This document shows positions 1 through 6,727 of a stretch of 9,756 nt of DNA, piece after piece (position 1 is the stretch's first letter; the number at the start of each line of letters is the position of its first letter). The position numbers were made by a program, and so were the translations under genes. The stretch comes from Planctomycetota bacterium (GTDB lineage Bacteria > Planctomycetota > PUPC01 > JACPCR01). The stretch spans positions 1 to 9,756 of the forward strand of contig JASLXP010000270.1 in assembly GCA_030740295.1 (NCBI GenBank). The letters are read 5' to 3'. The notes beneath the pieces were generated by a model, which worked only from the letters and a program-made list of their open reading frames with translations, was not told where the DNA came from and ran no database searches.

Positions 1-1
1 A

Positions 2-1888
2 TTGAGACTTGTCGACAGCATCCATCGGGATAAGGATGTCGATAAGAACATCATCTTCGAAGCACTTGAGGCGGCTATGCTGTCAGCGGCCCGTAAGCAG
101 ATTGGCAACCGGCCAGAAATCACCGTCACCATCGAGCGCGAATCCGGCCAGATCAATGTCTATGATGACGGCGAATTGCAGGACGTCCTCGACCTTGGCC
201 GCATCTCCGCTCAGACCGCGAAGCAAATCATCATTCAGCGCATTCGCGAGGCAGAGAGGGATGTTGTCTTTGGCGACTTTGAAAAACGAATGGGCGAGAT
301 TGTGAGCGGCGTGATTCAGCGTTACGAGGGCCCGAGCGTTATCGTCAACCTGGGCAAGACTGAGGGCTTCCTCCCCCGCCGCGAGCAGGTGCCGGGAGAA
401 AACTATCGCCCCGGTGAACGTGTCCGTGCGCTCGTCCTTGACGTCCGCAAAGTCGGCCCGAAGGTCCGTATTCTTTTGACCAGAACTCACCCGGATCTTA
501 TCCGCCGTCTCTTCGAGCTCGAAGTGCCGGAGATTAACGATCATACCATCGAGATTAAGGCCCTTGCGCGCGAGCCTGGAGCGCGCAGCAAGATTGGCGT
601 TTTCTCGATCGACTCAAAGGTCGATTGCGTTGGTGCGTGCGTGGGCGTCCGGGGCACCCGAATCAAAAACATCGTGGACGAACTTGGCGGAGAAAAGATC
701 GACATCGTCCGCTGGAGTGATTCCCTCGAGATGTTCATCGCCAACGCACTGAGGCCGGCTGAGATCAGCCACATTCATATGGATTCCCAACGTGAGCGCG
801 CCGTGGTCATCGTCGGTGAAGACCAACTGGCCCTTGGTATCGGCAAGAAGGGACAGAACGTTCGCCTGGCCTCAAAGCTCGTCGGTTGGGATATCGACAT
901 TCACACGACCGATGAGTTTGAAAAATCGAAGGACACTGCAAAGGAAGATTTTGCCAAGATCGAAGGCATCGACGAACGCCTTGCCGCCAAGCTTGTAGAC
1001 AGCGGCGTCTATACCCTCCACGAATTTGCAGACAGCGAAACGGAACTGCTGGTCGGCCTCGAAGGCATCACTGAAGAGAACGTCGAAGAGCTTCAGGACA
1101 AGGCCGTCCTTCTCATCCGAGTGAAGCGTGAGGAAGCCAAGCTCGCAGAAGAGGCGAAACAGGCGGAGGAAGCTGCTGCAGCCGCTGCCGCAGCCGCCGG
1201 AGAGACACCAGCAGAAGATGCAGCACCCGATGACGAGCCGGCCGAAGCAAGCGAAGGCGCGCCCGCGGAAGAGACTCAGGCAGCAGAAGAGCCGTCACCT
1301 GAAGCCGCCGCAGAAGCAGCGTCTGAAGAGCCTGCCTCTGAAGAGCCTGCCTCTGAAGAGCCGCCGGCCGAAGAGCCCGCTGCTGAAGCGGAAGCACAAG
1401 TGCCCGCTGCTGAAGCGTCAACAGAAGAACCGCCGGCCGAAGAACCAGCCGTTGCCGAAGCTCCGTCTCAGACTTCAGATGCTGCCGATGAATCGGTAGC
1501 ATCTGAAGAGCAAGCGGCCGCAGAAGAACCAGCCTCAGAAGAACCAGCCGCGCATGTACCCTCAGAAGATGAACCGGCTGCCGAAGAATCTGCTGTAGAG
1601 ACCCCTTCAGAAGAAACCGCCGATGATGCCTCCTCCGAACCAGCATCGGCTGCTCAGCCCGAGGCCGAAGCCCCGGCATCAGAAGAAGCCCCGGCAGAAC
1701 AGACCGAGCCATCTTCAGCCGAGAGTGAACCTTCTTCCGAGACCGTCTCGGAACCTGCGCCGACAGGGCCGGTGACTGCGGACGCTTCATCCGAGCTCGC
1801 GCCGGAACAGGGCGCTGCCCCATCAGAAAATGAGACTCACGATTCAGAAGCTAACCATGACGCACAAGGGGGAGGGACACCCGCATAA
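2..1888 (+). CDS. nusA: Transcription termination/antitermination factor NusA (5'-truncated)
   Basis: NusA binds RNA polymerase and nascent RNA and modulates pausing, intrinsic termination and antitermination. Visible domains: N-terminal RNAP-binding domain (about 1-97), S1 domain (about 98-165, EIVSGVIQRYEG...VIVNLGKTEGFLP), KH1 (about 195-255, GVRG at 215-218) and KH2 (about 260-305, GKKG at 281-284). A helix-hairpin-helix region follows (about 315-372, KIEGIDERLAAKLVDSGVYT and a second copy). Residues 375-628 form a low-complexity acidic tail of Ala, Glu, Pro and Ser, so the protein is longer than a typical NusA of about 350-500 residues. The TTG at position 2 is probably an internal Leu codon: relatives begin a few residues earlier, so the true start lies left of the window. 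infB follows in the same direction, the usual order. The identification is firm. The function of the tail is unknown. Confidence 0.96.
   Translation: MRLVDSIHRDKDVDKNIIFEALEAAMLSAARKQIGNRPEITVTIERESGQINVYDDGELQDVLDLGRISAQTAKQIIIQRIREAERDVVFGDFEKRMGEIVSGVIQRYEGPSVIVNLGKTEGFLPRREQVPGENYRPGERVRALVLDVRKVGPKVRILLTRTHPDLIRRLFELEVPEINDHTIEIKALAREPGARSKIGVFSIDSKVDCVGACVGVRGTRIKNIVDELGGEKIDIVRWSDSLEMFIANALRPAEISHIHMDSQRERAVVIVGEDQLALGIGKKGQNVRLASKLVGWDIDIHTTDEFEKSKDTAKEDFAKIEGIDERLAAKLVDSGVYTLHEFADSETELLVGLEGITEENVEELQDKAVLLIRVKREEAKLAEEAKQAEEAAAAAAAAAGETPAEDAAPDDEPAEASEGAPAEETQAAEEPSPEAAAEAASEEPASEEPASEEPPAEEPAAEAEAQVPAAEASTEEPPAEEPAVAEAPSQTSDAADESVASEEQAAAEEPASEEPAAHVPSEDEPAAEESAVETPSEETADDASSEPASAAQPEAEAPASEEAPAEQTEPSSAESEPSSETVSEPAPTGPVTADASSELAPEQGAAPSENETHDSEANHDAQGGGTPA
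1316..1360 (+). repeat. 15-bp in-frame tandem repeat inside the nusA acidic tail
   Basis: Two perfect copies of the unit cctgcctctgaagag (1331-1345 and 1346-1360) are preceded by a 12/15-matching copy (1316-1330). The unit is in frame and encodes Pro-Ala-Ser-Glu-Glu. Degenerate relatives (ASEEP, PAEEP, AAEEP) recur over about 1250-1700, so this stretch looks as if it grew by slippage or unequal exchange. It lies wholly within the disordered C-terminal tail, so changes in copy number would keep the reading frame. Confidence 0.8.
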
Positions 1889-1990
1889 GGCCGCTAGCCT
1901 TGCAAGCTAGAAAGAACGCCGCGTCAGACCGTCGTGTGCAATGTGTAATCCAGGTAGTTGTATCGGAGCAATGTAAATGACTTAACATTA

Positions 1991-2022
1991 AAAGGAGACC
2001 CCTGCAGGGGGATGTAACCATG
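1991..2022 (+). promoter_or_regulatory. Structured ribosome-binding region of infB
   Basis: A strong Shine-Dalgarno sequence, AAGGAG (1992-1997), lies 22 bases before the infB ATG, which is too far for normal use. Between them is the perfect palindrome CCCCTGCAGGGG (1999-2010), which can fold as a 4-bp GC stem with a TGCA loop. If folded, the effective gap falls to about 10 bases. A second purine run, GGGGGA (2007-2012), sits 7 bases from the ATG and could serve as the Shine-Dalgarno when the hairpin is open, since the hairpin masks it. The sequence is certain. A regulatory role is inference. Confidence 0.5.
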
Positions 2023-4305
2023 CAAATTTATAAACTCGCCCGAGAACTGGGCGTACCAAGTAAAGTGCTCGTCGAGCGCTGTAAAGATGAAGGGCTGAAC
2101 GTCAAGTCCCATATGAGTTCGATCGACGATGAGGTCGTCAGTCGATTGAAGGCAGAGCTGTCTGCCCCGGAAGCGAAACCGGAACCGGAAAAGCCAAAGA
2201 AAGTGGTTGCCCCGCCTCCTCCCGCGCCACCCAAGCCCAAACCAGTAGAAATCAAACGCGTCCCGGTTGAGGAAAAGAAAAGAGAAGCTCCGCGCGTGGT
2301 GACCCGAACCCCGCACGAGCCACAGCAGCCCACAGGCCCCACCACAATGTCGCCACACACTCGCCAGCCCATCGCCGGCGCGGACAAACAGGCGCAGCAG
2401 GGCGTTCGAACCAGTGGCATGGATCCGGCTCTCTACACCACAGGGCAACGCCGGCGCCGGCCGCAACGCCCGAGGCATCAACGCAGAAGCAGAACAAGGG
2501 TGTTGCGTCCGACCGGCCCAGAGAAAGGCCAGTCCTTTGAGGTAGAGCTTCCCGTAACCGTCCGATCCCTCTCTACTCAGCTTGGCATCAAGCAGAACGA
2601 CATCATTGGTTTCCTGCTGAGAGAGAAGGGTTTCATGACCAGCATTAACGACGCGCTCAGCGAAGAGGTCATTCTCGAGATTGCCGAGAAATTCGAGATC
2701 GAGATCAAAACAACGGAGCCTGAAAAGCTGGAAGATCAGGTCATCGCTGAGGTGACCCAGGAAGACAAAGAAGAAGATCTCATCCTCCGCGCTCCCGTAG
2801 TCGCGTTCCTCGGTCACGTGGATCATGGCAAGACATCGCTCCTCGACCGTATACGCAAAGCGGACGTGGCAGCAGGTGAGAGTGGAGGAATCACCCAGCA
2901 CATCGGCGCGTACACCGTCGATCATGGGGACAGCAAGATCGCCTTCCTGGATACACCGGGCCACGAGGCTTTCAGTGCCATGCGTGCCCGCGGTGCGAAC
3001 GTAACGGATATCGTCGTTCTTGTGATTGCCGCGGATGACGGCGTCATGCCGCAGACCCAGGAAGCCATCGACCACGCACGTGAGGCAGGGGTCTCCATTG
3101 TGGTTGCCCTGAATAAAATAGATCTTCCACATGCCAAGCCTGACCAGGCCCTGCAGCAGCTTGCCGGACTGGACCTGCTTCCGGAAGAATGGGGTGGGGA
3201 CACCATCGTCGTCCGCACCTCCGCCATCACTGGTGAGGGTGTCAATGATCTGTTCGAGATGCTCCTGCTTCAAGCTGAAATCCTCGAGCTCAAGGCCAAC
3301 CCTGGCAAGGGCGCCAACGGTACGGTCATCGAGGCCCTTCGGTCAGAAGGACGTGGTATTGAAGTAACCGTCCTTATCCAGGACGGCACTCTTGAACGGG
3401 GCGACTACCTTATCGCCGGCAACACTTATGCACGGGTCCGCGCCATCTTTGATGACAAAGACCGGCCGCTCGAGAAGGCAGGCCCGTCCACGCCAGTAAA
3501 GGTTATTGGTTTCTCTGAAGTGCCGGATGCCAGCAGCCAGGTCTTCGCCGTCAAGGATCTTCAGACCGCACGCGACATTGCCGAGCAGCGTGAGCTGGAC
3601 AGGAAAGAAAAATCTCAAGTCAAGCGTGAGCACGTGACCCTGGAGACCTTGAGTGCGCATCTTAGTGCAGCAGGATCATCCAAAGAGATCCGTTTCATCG
3701 TAAAGGCAGACGTCCAGGGCTCGCTCGAAGTCCTTACCAAAGCCATCCAGGATTTCTCCACTGAAGAGGTCAAGACCCGCATCATCCGCTCAGCCGTCGG
3801 CGGGATCAATGAATCCGATATCATCCTTGCCGATGCTTCCGACGCGCTGGTAATCGGTTTTCATGTGGTTGCTGATGACAGGGCCCGTTCGCTTGCGGAT
3901 GGGAAGGGCATCTCTGTAGATACCTACCAGGTTATCTACCGCTTCAGGGAAGATATCCGCGCCGCACTTGAAGGCATGCTCGACCCGGAAGAGAGGGAGA
4001 ATATCGTGGCCACCGCCGAAGTGCGTCAGCTTTTCAGCGTTTCCAGAATCGGCACGATCGCCGGTTGTATCATGCGGCAGGGCACTATGCTGAGGAACAA
4101 TCGAGTTCGCCTGATCCGTGACGGCATTATCATTTTTGATGGCCGGATGCAGTCGTTGAGACACTTGAAAGATGATGTCCGCGAGATCCGTGAAGGCTTC
4201 GAGTGCGGTATCAAGCTCGAGGGTTTTGACGACGTAAAAACGGGCGACATGATTCAGGGCTACGAGATCGAAAAGATCGCCCGTAAGCTGGAATCTGCAA
4301 GATAA
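2020..4305 (+). CDS. infB: Translation initiation factor IF-2
   Basis: IF-2 is the GTPase that brings fMet-tRNA to the 30S subunit and promotes 50S joining. Domains in order: an IF2_N module (1-48, [19 protein letters not shown]); a Pro/Lys/Arg-rich linker (about 49-172, including a [14 protein letters not shown] stretch); a second IF2_N-like module (about 175-230); and the G domain (about 256-425). The G domain has GHVDHGKT (265-272), GGITQHIG (289-296), DTPGH (311-315), NKID (365-368) and SAITGEG (401-407). Domains II, III and the fMet-tRNA-binding C-terminal domain IV follow (430-761, with [10 protein letters not shown] and [11 protein letters not shown]). All GTPase motifs are intact, so the protein should be active. 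At 761 residues it is normal to slightly short for bacteria. The ATG at 2020 is supported by the immediate start of IF2_N. rbfA, a frequent next gene, does not follow. Confidence 0.98.
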   Translation: MQIYKLARELGVPSKVLVERCKDEGLNVKSHMSSIDDEVVSRLKAELSAPEAKPEPEKPKKVVAPPPPAPPKPKPVEIKRVPVEEKKREAPRVVTRTPHEPQQPTGPTTMSPHTRQPIAGADKQAQQGVRTSGMDPALYTTGQRRRRPQRPRHQRRSRTRVLRPTGPEKGQSFEVELPVTVRSLSTQLGIKQNDIIGFLLREKGFMTSINDALSEEVILEIAEKFEIEIKTTEPEKLEDQVIAEVTQEDKEEDLILRAPVVAFLGHVDHGKTSLLDRIRKADVAAGESGGITQHIGAYTVDHGDSKIAFLDTPGHEAFSAMRARGANVTDIVVLVIAADDGVMPQTQEAIDHAREAGVSIVVALNKIDLPHAKPDQALQQLAGLDLLPEEWGGDTIVVRTSAITGEGVNDLFEMLLLQAEILELKANPGKGANGTVIEALRSEGRGIEVTVLIQDGTLERGDYLIAGNTYARVRAIFDDKDRPLEKAGPSTPVKVIGFSEVPDASSQVFAVKDLQTARDIAEQRELDRKEKSQVKREHVTLETLSAHLSAAGSSKEIRFIVKADVQGSLEVLTKAIQDFSTEEVKTRIIRSAVGGINESDIILADASDALVIGFHVVADDRARSLADGKGISVDTYQVIYRFREDIRAALEGMLDPEERENIVATAEVRQLFSVSRIGTIAGCIMRQGTMLRNNRVRLIRDGIIIFDGRMQSLRHLKDDVREIREGFECGIKLEGFDDVKTGDMIQGYEIEKIARKLESAR

Positions 4306-4325
4306 ATCTGGCCGTGCAGCCCCGA

Positions 4326-4366
4326 GGTGGTAAGGGAAATCGAAGTTTGTATCCTTCCACCCTTTT
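4326..4366 (+). terminator. Possible weak intrinsic terminator after infB
   Basis: GGTGG (4326-4330) and AAGG (4332-4335), separated by one bulged T, pair with CCTTCCACC (4353-4361). This gives nine pairs plus a G-T wobble around a loop of about 15 bases, followed by CTTTTC (4362-4367). It starts 20 bases after the infB stop and ends before the promoter at 4400, where a terminator would be expected. The bulge, large loop and short T run make it weak. Confidence 0.35.
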
Positions 4367-4399
4367 CACAGACGGGAGTGTGAACTGGAAGCCCGGATC

Positions 4400-4429
4400 T
4401 TGACATCCCCGACTGGCTTTTGGTAAGCT
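4400..4429 (+). promoter_or_regulatory. Sigma70-like promoter for the TPR-rpsT unit
   Basis: A perfect -35 hexamer, TTGACA (4400-4405), is followed after 18 bases by TAAGCT (4424-4429). That hexamer matches the key first, second and last bases of the -10 consensus. Transcription would begin near 4436, just before the two leader hairpins. The -35 is strong and the -10 mediocre. Its position in the 221-base gap between infB and the TPR gene supports it. Confidence 0.5.
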
Positions 4430-4445
4430 ATTTCCTTGTTAAACA

Positions 4446-4511
4446 AAGGGTTTGAACAAGCCCTTCTGTTTCCCTACGGCGGCGCATTTGTGCGCCGCCT
4501 TCCCCTGTTTT
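4446..4511 (+). promoter_or_regulatory. Leader with two consecutive hairpins before the TPR-rpsT genes
   Basis: Hairpin 1 pairs AAGGGTTT (4446-4453) with AAGCCCTT (4458-4465), eight pairs including one G-U, around the tetraloop GAAC. Hairpin 2 pairs GGCGGCGCA (4478-4486) perfectly with TGCGCCGCC (4491-4499) around the loop TTTG, and is followed by TTCCCCTGTTTTC. Hairpin 2 resembles an intrinsic terminator with an interrupted T run. It may end leftover infB transcripts, act as an attenuator for the promoter at 4400, or be an RNA-binding site controlling the operon. The sequence does not decide among these. Confidence 0.5.
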
Positions 4512-4526
4512 CTGGACTCCCGTTCA

Positions 4527-5903
4527 ATGGATGCCAATAAACTATTCGACCGCGCCATGCAAGCCTCTGAAAGAGGCAACCATGATTATGCGATTGAGCT
4601 GTTCCAGCAGTTGCTGATCGTGCAACCGGAAAACACCCAGGCCCGCAAAGAACTAAGAAACGTCGAACGCAGAAAAATGCAGGAGGACGGCGGACGGAAC
4701 AGTGTGGTCGCCACTTTGGCCTACTTCAAGAGCTTGGGGGCAGTGGTGGGCTCGACCATCGGCAATTCTGAAAAACGCATGATTGCCTGCGAAAGGTTTC
4801 TCAAGAACGATCCCGATTCGCGCCCCATGCTGGCAAAGCTCGCCCGCAGCTCCGAGCAGAGCGGCTACACCAAGACTGCTATCCTGGTGTACGAAGACGT
4901 CAAATCCATGTATCCCGATGACGTCGAATCCATCCGCCGCCTCGCACGCCTCTATCAGGATGCCGGCAGTATCGACCAGGCATCCGATTGTTTTCAACTC
5001 ATCCTCAACAAGAAGCCCCAGGACGAAGAAGCCGGTAAAGCGGTCAAAGACCTTGCCGCGCTCAAGACCATGAAAGAGGGCAACTGGGAACAGGCCGGCA
5101 AAGAAGGTGCTTACCGGCAGATGCTCAAAGATGAGGGGAAGAGCGTCGAGCTCGAACAGGAGCAGCATATCGTTCGCACGGAAGATGAGATGGCCCGGAA
5201 GATCGAGCGAGTAAAAGCCGACCTCGAAAAGGATCCAAAGAACGTCAAAATTCTGATGCAGCTCGCCGATTCATACACTAGGGCCGGACAGCTCCAGAAC
5301 TCCCGAAACACCTATCTCCAGGTCAAGGATATCGACTCCAGAAACAAGCAGGTAGACCGTCTGCTCGCCGACCTGGATATCCAGGAAAAGAAGGACAACA
5401 TCAGCAAACTGGCAGCTCAGCTCGAGAAAGACCCGAACGACCAGAAGCTCAAGGTCCAACTGGATCACGAAAACAAGGCCCTGCAGGAACTGGAGCTCGG
5501 GCTACTTCAAAACCTGGTTGAGAACAATCCGACTGACATGGGGCTGAAATACAAACTCGGTTACGCCCTCACCCGTGAAGGGGATCTTGACGGGGCCATC
5601 GGGCAGTTTCAGCAATCCGCGTTCGATCCCAAAGTTCGCCGCGATTCAAACCGGATGCTGGGCGAGTGTTTCATGGGCAAGAAAATATTCGACATGGCCG
5701 TCGATTTTTATGACAAGGCCCTCGAAGAGTCTTCGGGCTCGACCAACGAAGGTAAAGACATCATTTACAACCTCGGTCTTTGCTATGAATCCCAGGGAGA
5801 TCGCGCAAAGGCCCTCGAAGCCTTCAAACGCATCATGATGGTAGACATCAGCTTCAGGGACGTAGCTCAAAAGGTCGAATCTTTGAGCGGCGATGCCGCC
5901 TGA
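4527..5903 (+). CDS. Tetratricopeptide-repeat protein, function unknown
   Basis: A 458-residue, soluble, all-helical protein with no signal peptide or membrane segment. TPR-like helix pairs are visible at about 4-36 (ANKLFDRAMQASERGNHDYA), 100-165, 238-275, 340-370, 375-400 and 412-445 (NLGLCYESQGDRAKALEAFK). A charged helical stretch at about 180-320 may be coiled coil. TPRs are protein-protein interaction scaffolds, so the partner cannot be named. The reading frame stays open upstream to a TTG at 4452, but that part encodes a GC-rich hairpin and the repeat begins directly at the ATG at 4527, so I use the ATG. Its Shine-Dalgarno is weak. rpsT begins 29 bases after the stop, so the two are probably co-transcribed from the promoter near 4400. 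A link to ribosome assembly is possible but rests only on position. Confidence 0.85.
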   Translation: MDANKLFDRAMQASERGNHDYAIELFQQLLIVQPENTQARKELRNVERRKMQEDGGRNSVVATLAYFKSLGAVVGSTIGNSEKRMIACERFLKNDPDSRPMLAKLARSSEQSGYTKTAILVYEDVKSMYPDDVESIRRLARLYQDAGSIDQASDCFQLILNKKPQDEEAGKAVKDLAALKTMKEGNWEQAGKEGAYRQMLKDEGKSVELEQEQHIVRTEDEMARKIERVKADLEKDPKNVKILMQLADSYTRAGQLQNSRNTYLQVKDIDSRNKQVDRLLADLDIQEKKDNISKLAAQLEKDPNDQKLKVQLDHENKALQELELGLLQNLVENNPTDMGLKYKLGYALTREGDLDGAIGQFQQSAFDPKVRRDSNRMLGECFMGKKIFDMAVDFYDKALEESSGSTNEGKDIIYNLGLCYESQGDRAKALEAFKRIMMVDISFRDVAQKVESLSGDAA

Positions 5904-5932
5904 CAGAAATTCATCTAAAGAAGGAGAATCAA

Positions 5933-6196
5933 ATGCCTCAAGGACGCTCAAAACACAAGACTCTGAGAAAGAACGAAGCCAAGCGCGAAAAGAATCGCGC
6001 CGCACGTTCAGCCCTTCGGACAGAGATCAAGAAGGCCAAAGCCGCCATCGAAGAAAACAGCGAAGGGCTCGCAGAGCAGATCAGAGAAACTTCCGGCAAG
6101 CTCGACCGGGCCGCACAGAAAAACCTCATCCATCGGAAGAAAGCGGCCCGCATCAAATCCAGCCTGGCAAAAGCTGCCGCAAATGCAGGCTCGTGA
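5933..6196 (+). CDS. rpsT: 30S ribosomal protein S20
   Basis: S20 is a small, basic, three-helix primary-binding protein of the 30S subunit that contacts 16S rRNA. The 87-residue product has the family's usual length and pattern: a Lys/Arg-rich start (GRSKHKTLRKNEAKREKNRA), then ARSALRTEIKKAKAAIEE, and near the end HRKKAARIKSSLAKAAANA, matching the conserved NKAARxKSRLxK region. The start is fixed by a strong Shine-Dalgarno, AAGGAG (5921-5926), six bases before the ATG. It follows the TPR gene by 29 bases and is closed by an intrinsic terminator. In enterobacteria S20 represses its own translation. No matching element can be identified here. Confidence 0.96.
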   Translation: MPQGRSKHKTLRKNEAKREKNRAARSALRTEIKKAKAAIEENSEGLAEQIRETSGKLDRAAQKNLIHRKKAARIKSSLAKAAANAGS

Positions 6197-6229
6197 TTCA
6201 AAGGTCGCGCAGATGTAACATGAACAGAA

Positions 6230-6253
6230 GCGCAGGTATTTCCTGCGCCTTTT
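6230..6253 (+). terminator. Intrinsic terminator after rpsT
   Basis: GCGCAGG (6230-6236) pairs perfectly with CCTGCGC (6242-6248) around the five-base loop TATTT, followed by CTTTTAT. It lies 34 bases after the rpsT stop and fits the end of the TPR-rpsT transcription unit. The T run is short (four) but the stem is strong. Confidence 0.75.
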
Positions 6254-6330
6254 ATGTCCGGGGACACAGGCTGGCGGCGCCCGTCGTCACGCAGTGCAAG
6301 CCTCCGGATCTCTAGAAGGCGGCGAACAGA

Positions 6331-6570
6331 CTATCCAAGATATCCCAAACTCCTCAGCCGCTTTCGCACGGCCTCCTCTGCTTCCTGGCTGCCCGCCGGC
6401 TCAGAGCCAACCTCCCCAACGACTTCTTCCAGCACCCGAATGATGAATTCATCTGTGGATGAGTATCCGAGTTCTCTGGCCTTCGCCCTCAGCTTTTCGT
6501 AGAGGCGCCCGTCGATCTCAATCCTGGTCGCGCCACTGGAATCTTCGTCTTCTTTCTTCATACCCCTCAT
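6331..6570 (-). CDS. Small ribbon-helix-helix-like protein with LGY tail
   Basis: A 79-residue charged protein. Residues 15-20 (TRIEID) would form the DNA-contacting beta strand, 21-35 (GRLYEKLRAKARELG) helix A, and 36-51 (YSSTDEFIIRVLEEVV) helix B, which is the CopG/Arc-type fold. Residues 52-79 are an acidic linker and a basic tail ending RLRSLGYLG. I recall similar LxxLGY-ending small proteins, annotated as hypothetical, in planctomycetes and relatives. An in-frame TGA lies 18 bases upstream of the ATG at 6570. An alternative ATG at 6561 would shorten the protein by three residues. No toxin gene adjoins it, so a toxin-antitoxin role is not supported. It is divergent from the gene at 6728 across a 157-base gap and could regulate one or both, which is inference. 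Confidence 0.7.
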   Translation of the reverse strand: MRGMKKEDEDSSGATRIEIDGRLYEKLRAKARELGYSSTDEFIIRVLEEVVGEVGSEPAGSQEAEEAVRKRLRSLGYLG

Positions 6571-6727
6571 TTTTGAGTAATCTCTTCATTTGCCGTGGGA
6601 TGGCCCTGCATCTTTGGTATTTCAACTCTAACAGCCGCGGTAGCGCACACAATTACCGTAGCTTCACCTCTGGTGTTTCTGGTATGTTTGCTCCTCGAAC
6701 TCACCCACCCCCGACCTCAGTGGCCAT

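Noticed and set aside
1113..1823. 236-codon open frame on the - strand opposite the nusA tail
   Set aside because: It is the complement of the repetitive Glu/Ala/Pro codons. The Leu/Arg-rich product is a product of that repetition.
1894..1910. Hairpin CTAGC...GCTAG just after nusA
   Set aside because: Only five pairs around a seven-base loop and followed by AAAGAACG rather than T residues, so it is not a credible terminator.
1958..1988. Possible promoter (TTGTAT...TAACAT) before infB
   Set aside because: Poor -35, spacer of 19 bases and no extra support. infB is adequately explained by read-through from nusA.
1924..3273. 449-codon open frame on the - strand opposite infB
   Set aside because: infB is unmistakable on the + strand. 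The antisense product has no recognisable domain, starts past the gene's 5' end and reads as a codon-bias shadow.
4452..4526. N-terminal extension of the TPR protein from a TTG start
   Set aside because: The stretch forms two hairpins and encodes no sensible helix or signal peptide. The repeat domain starts right at the ATG at 4527.
6638..6658. Inverted repeat CGGTA-N11-TACCG in the gap between the divergent genes, a possible operator
   Set aside because: Five-base arms at this spacing are expected by chance a few times in 157 bases, and no second copy is present.
6680..6688. Extended -10-like TGgTATGTT upstream of the gene at 6728
   Set aside because: Well placed (about 40 bases before the ATG), but there is no acceptable -35 element, so it is too weak to list.
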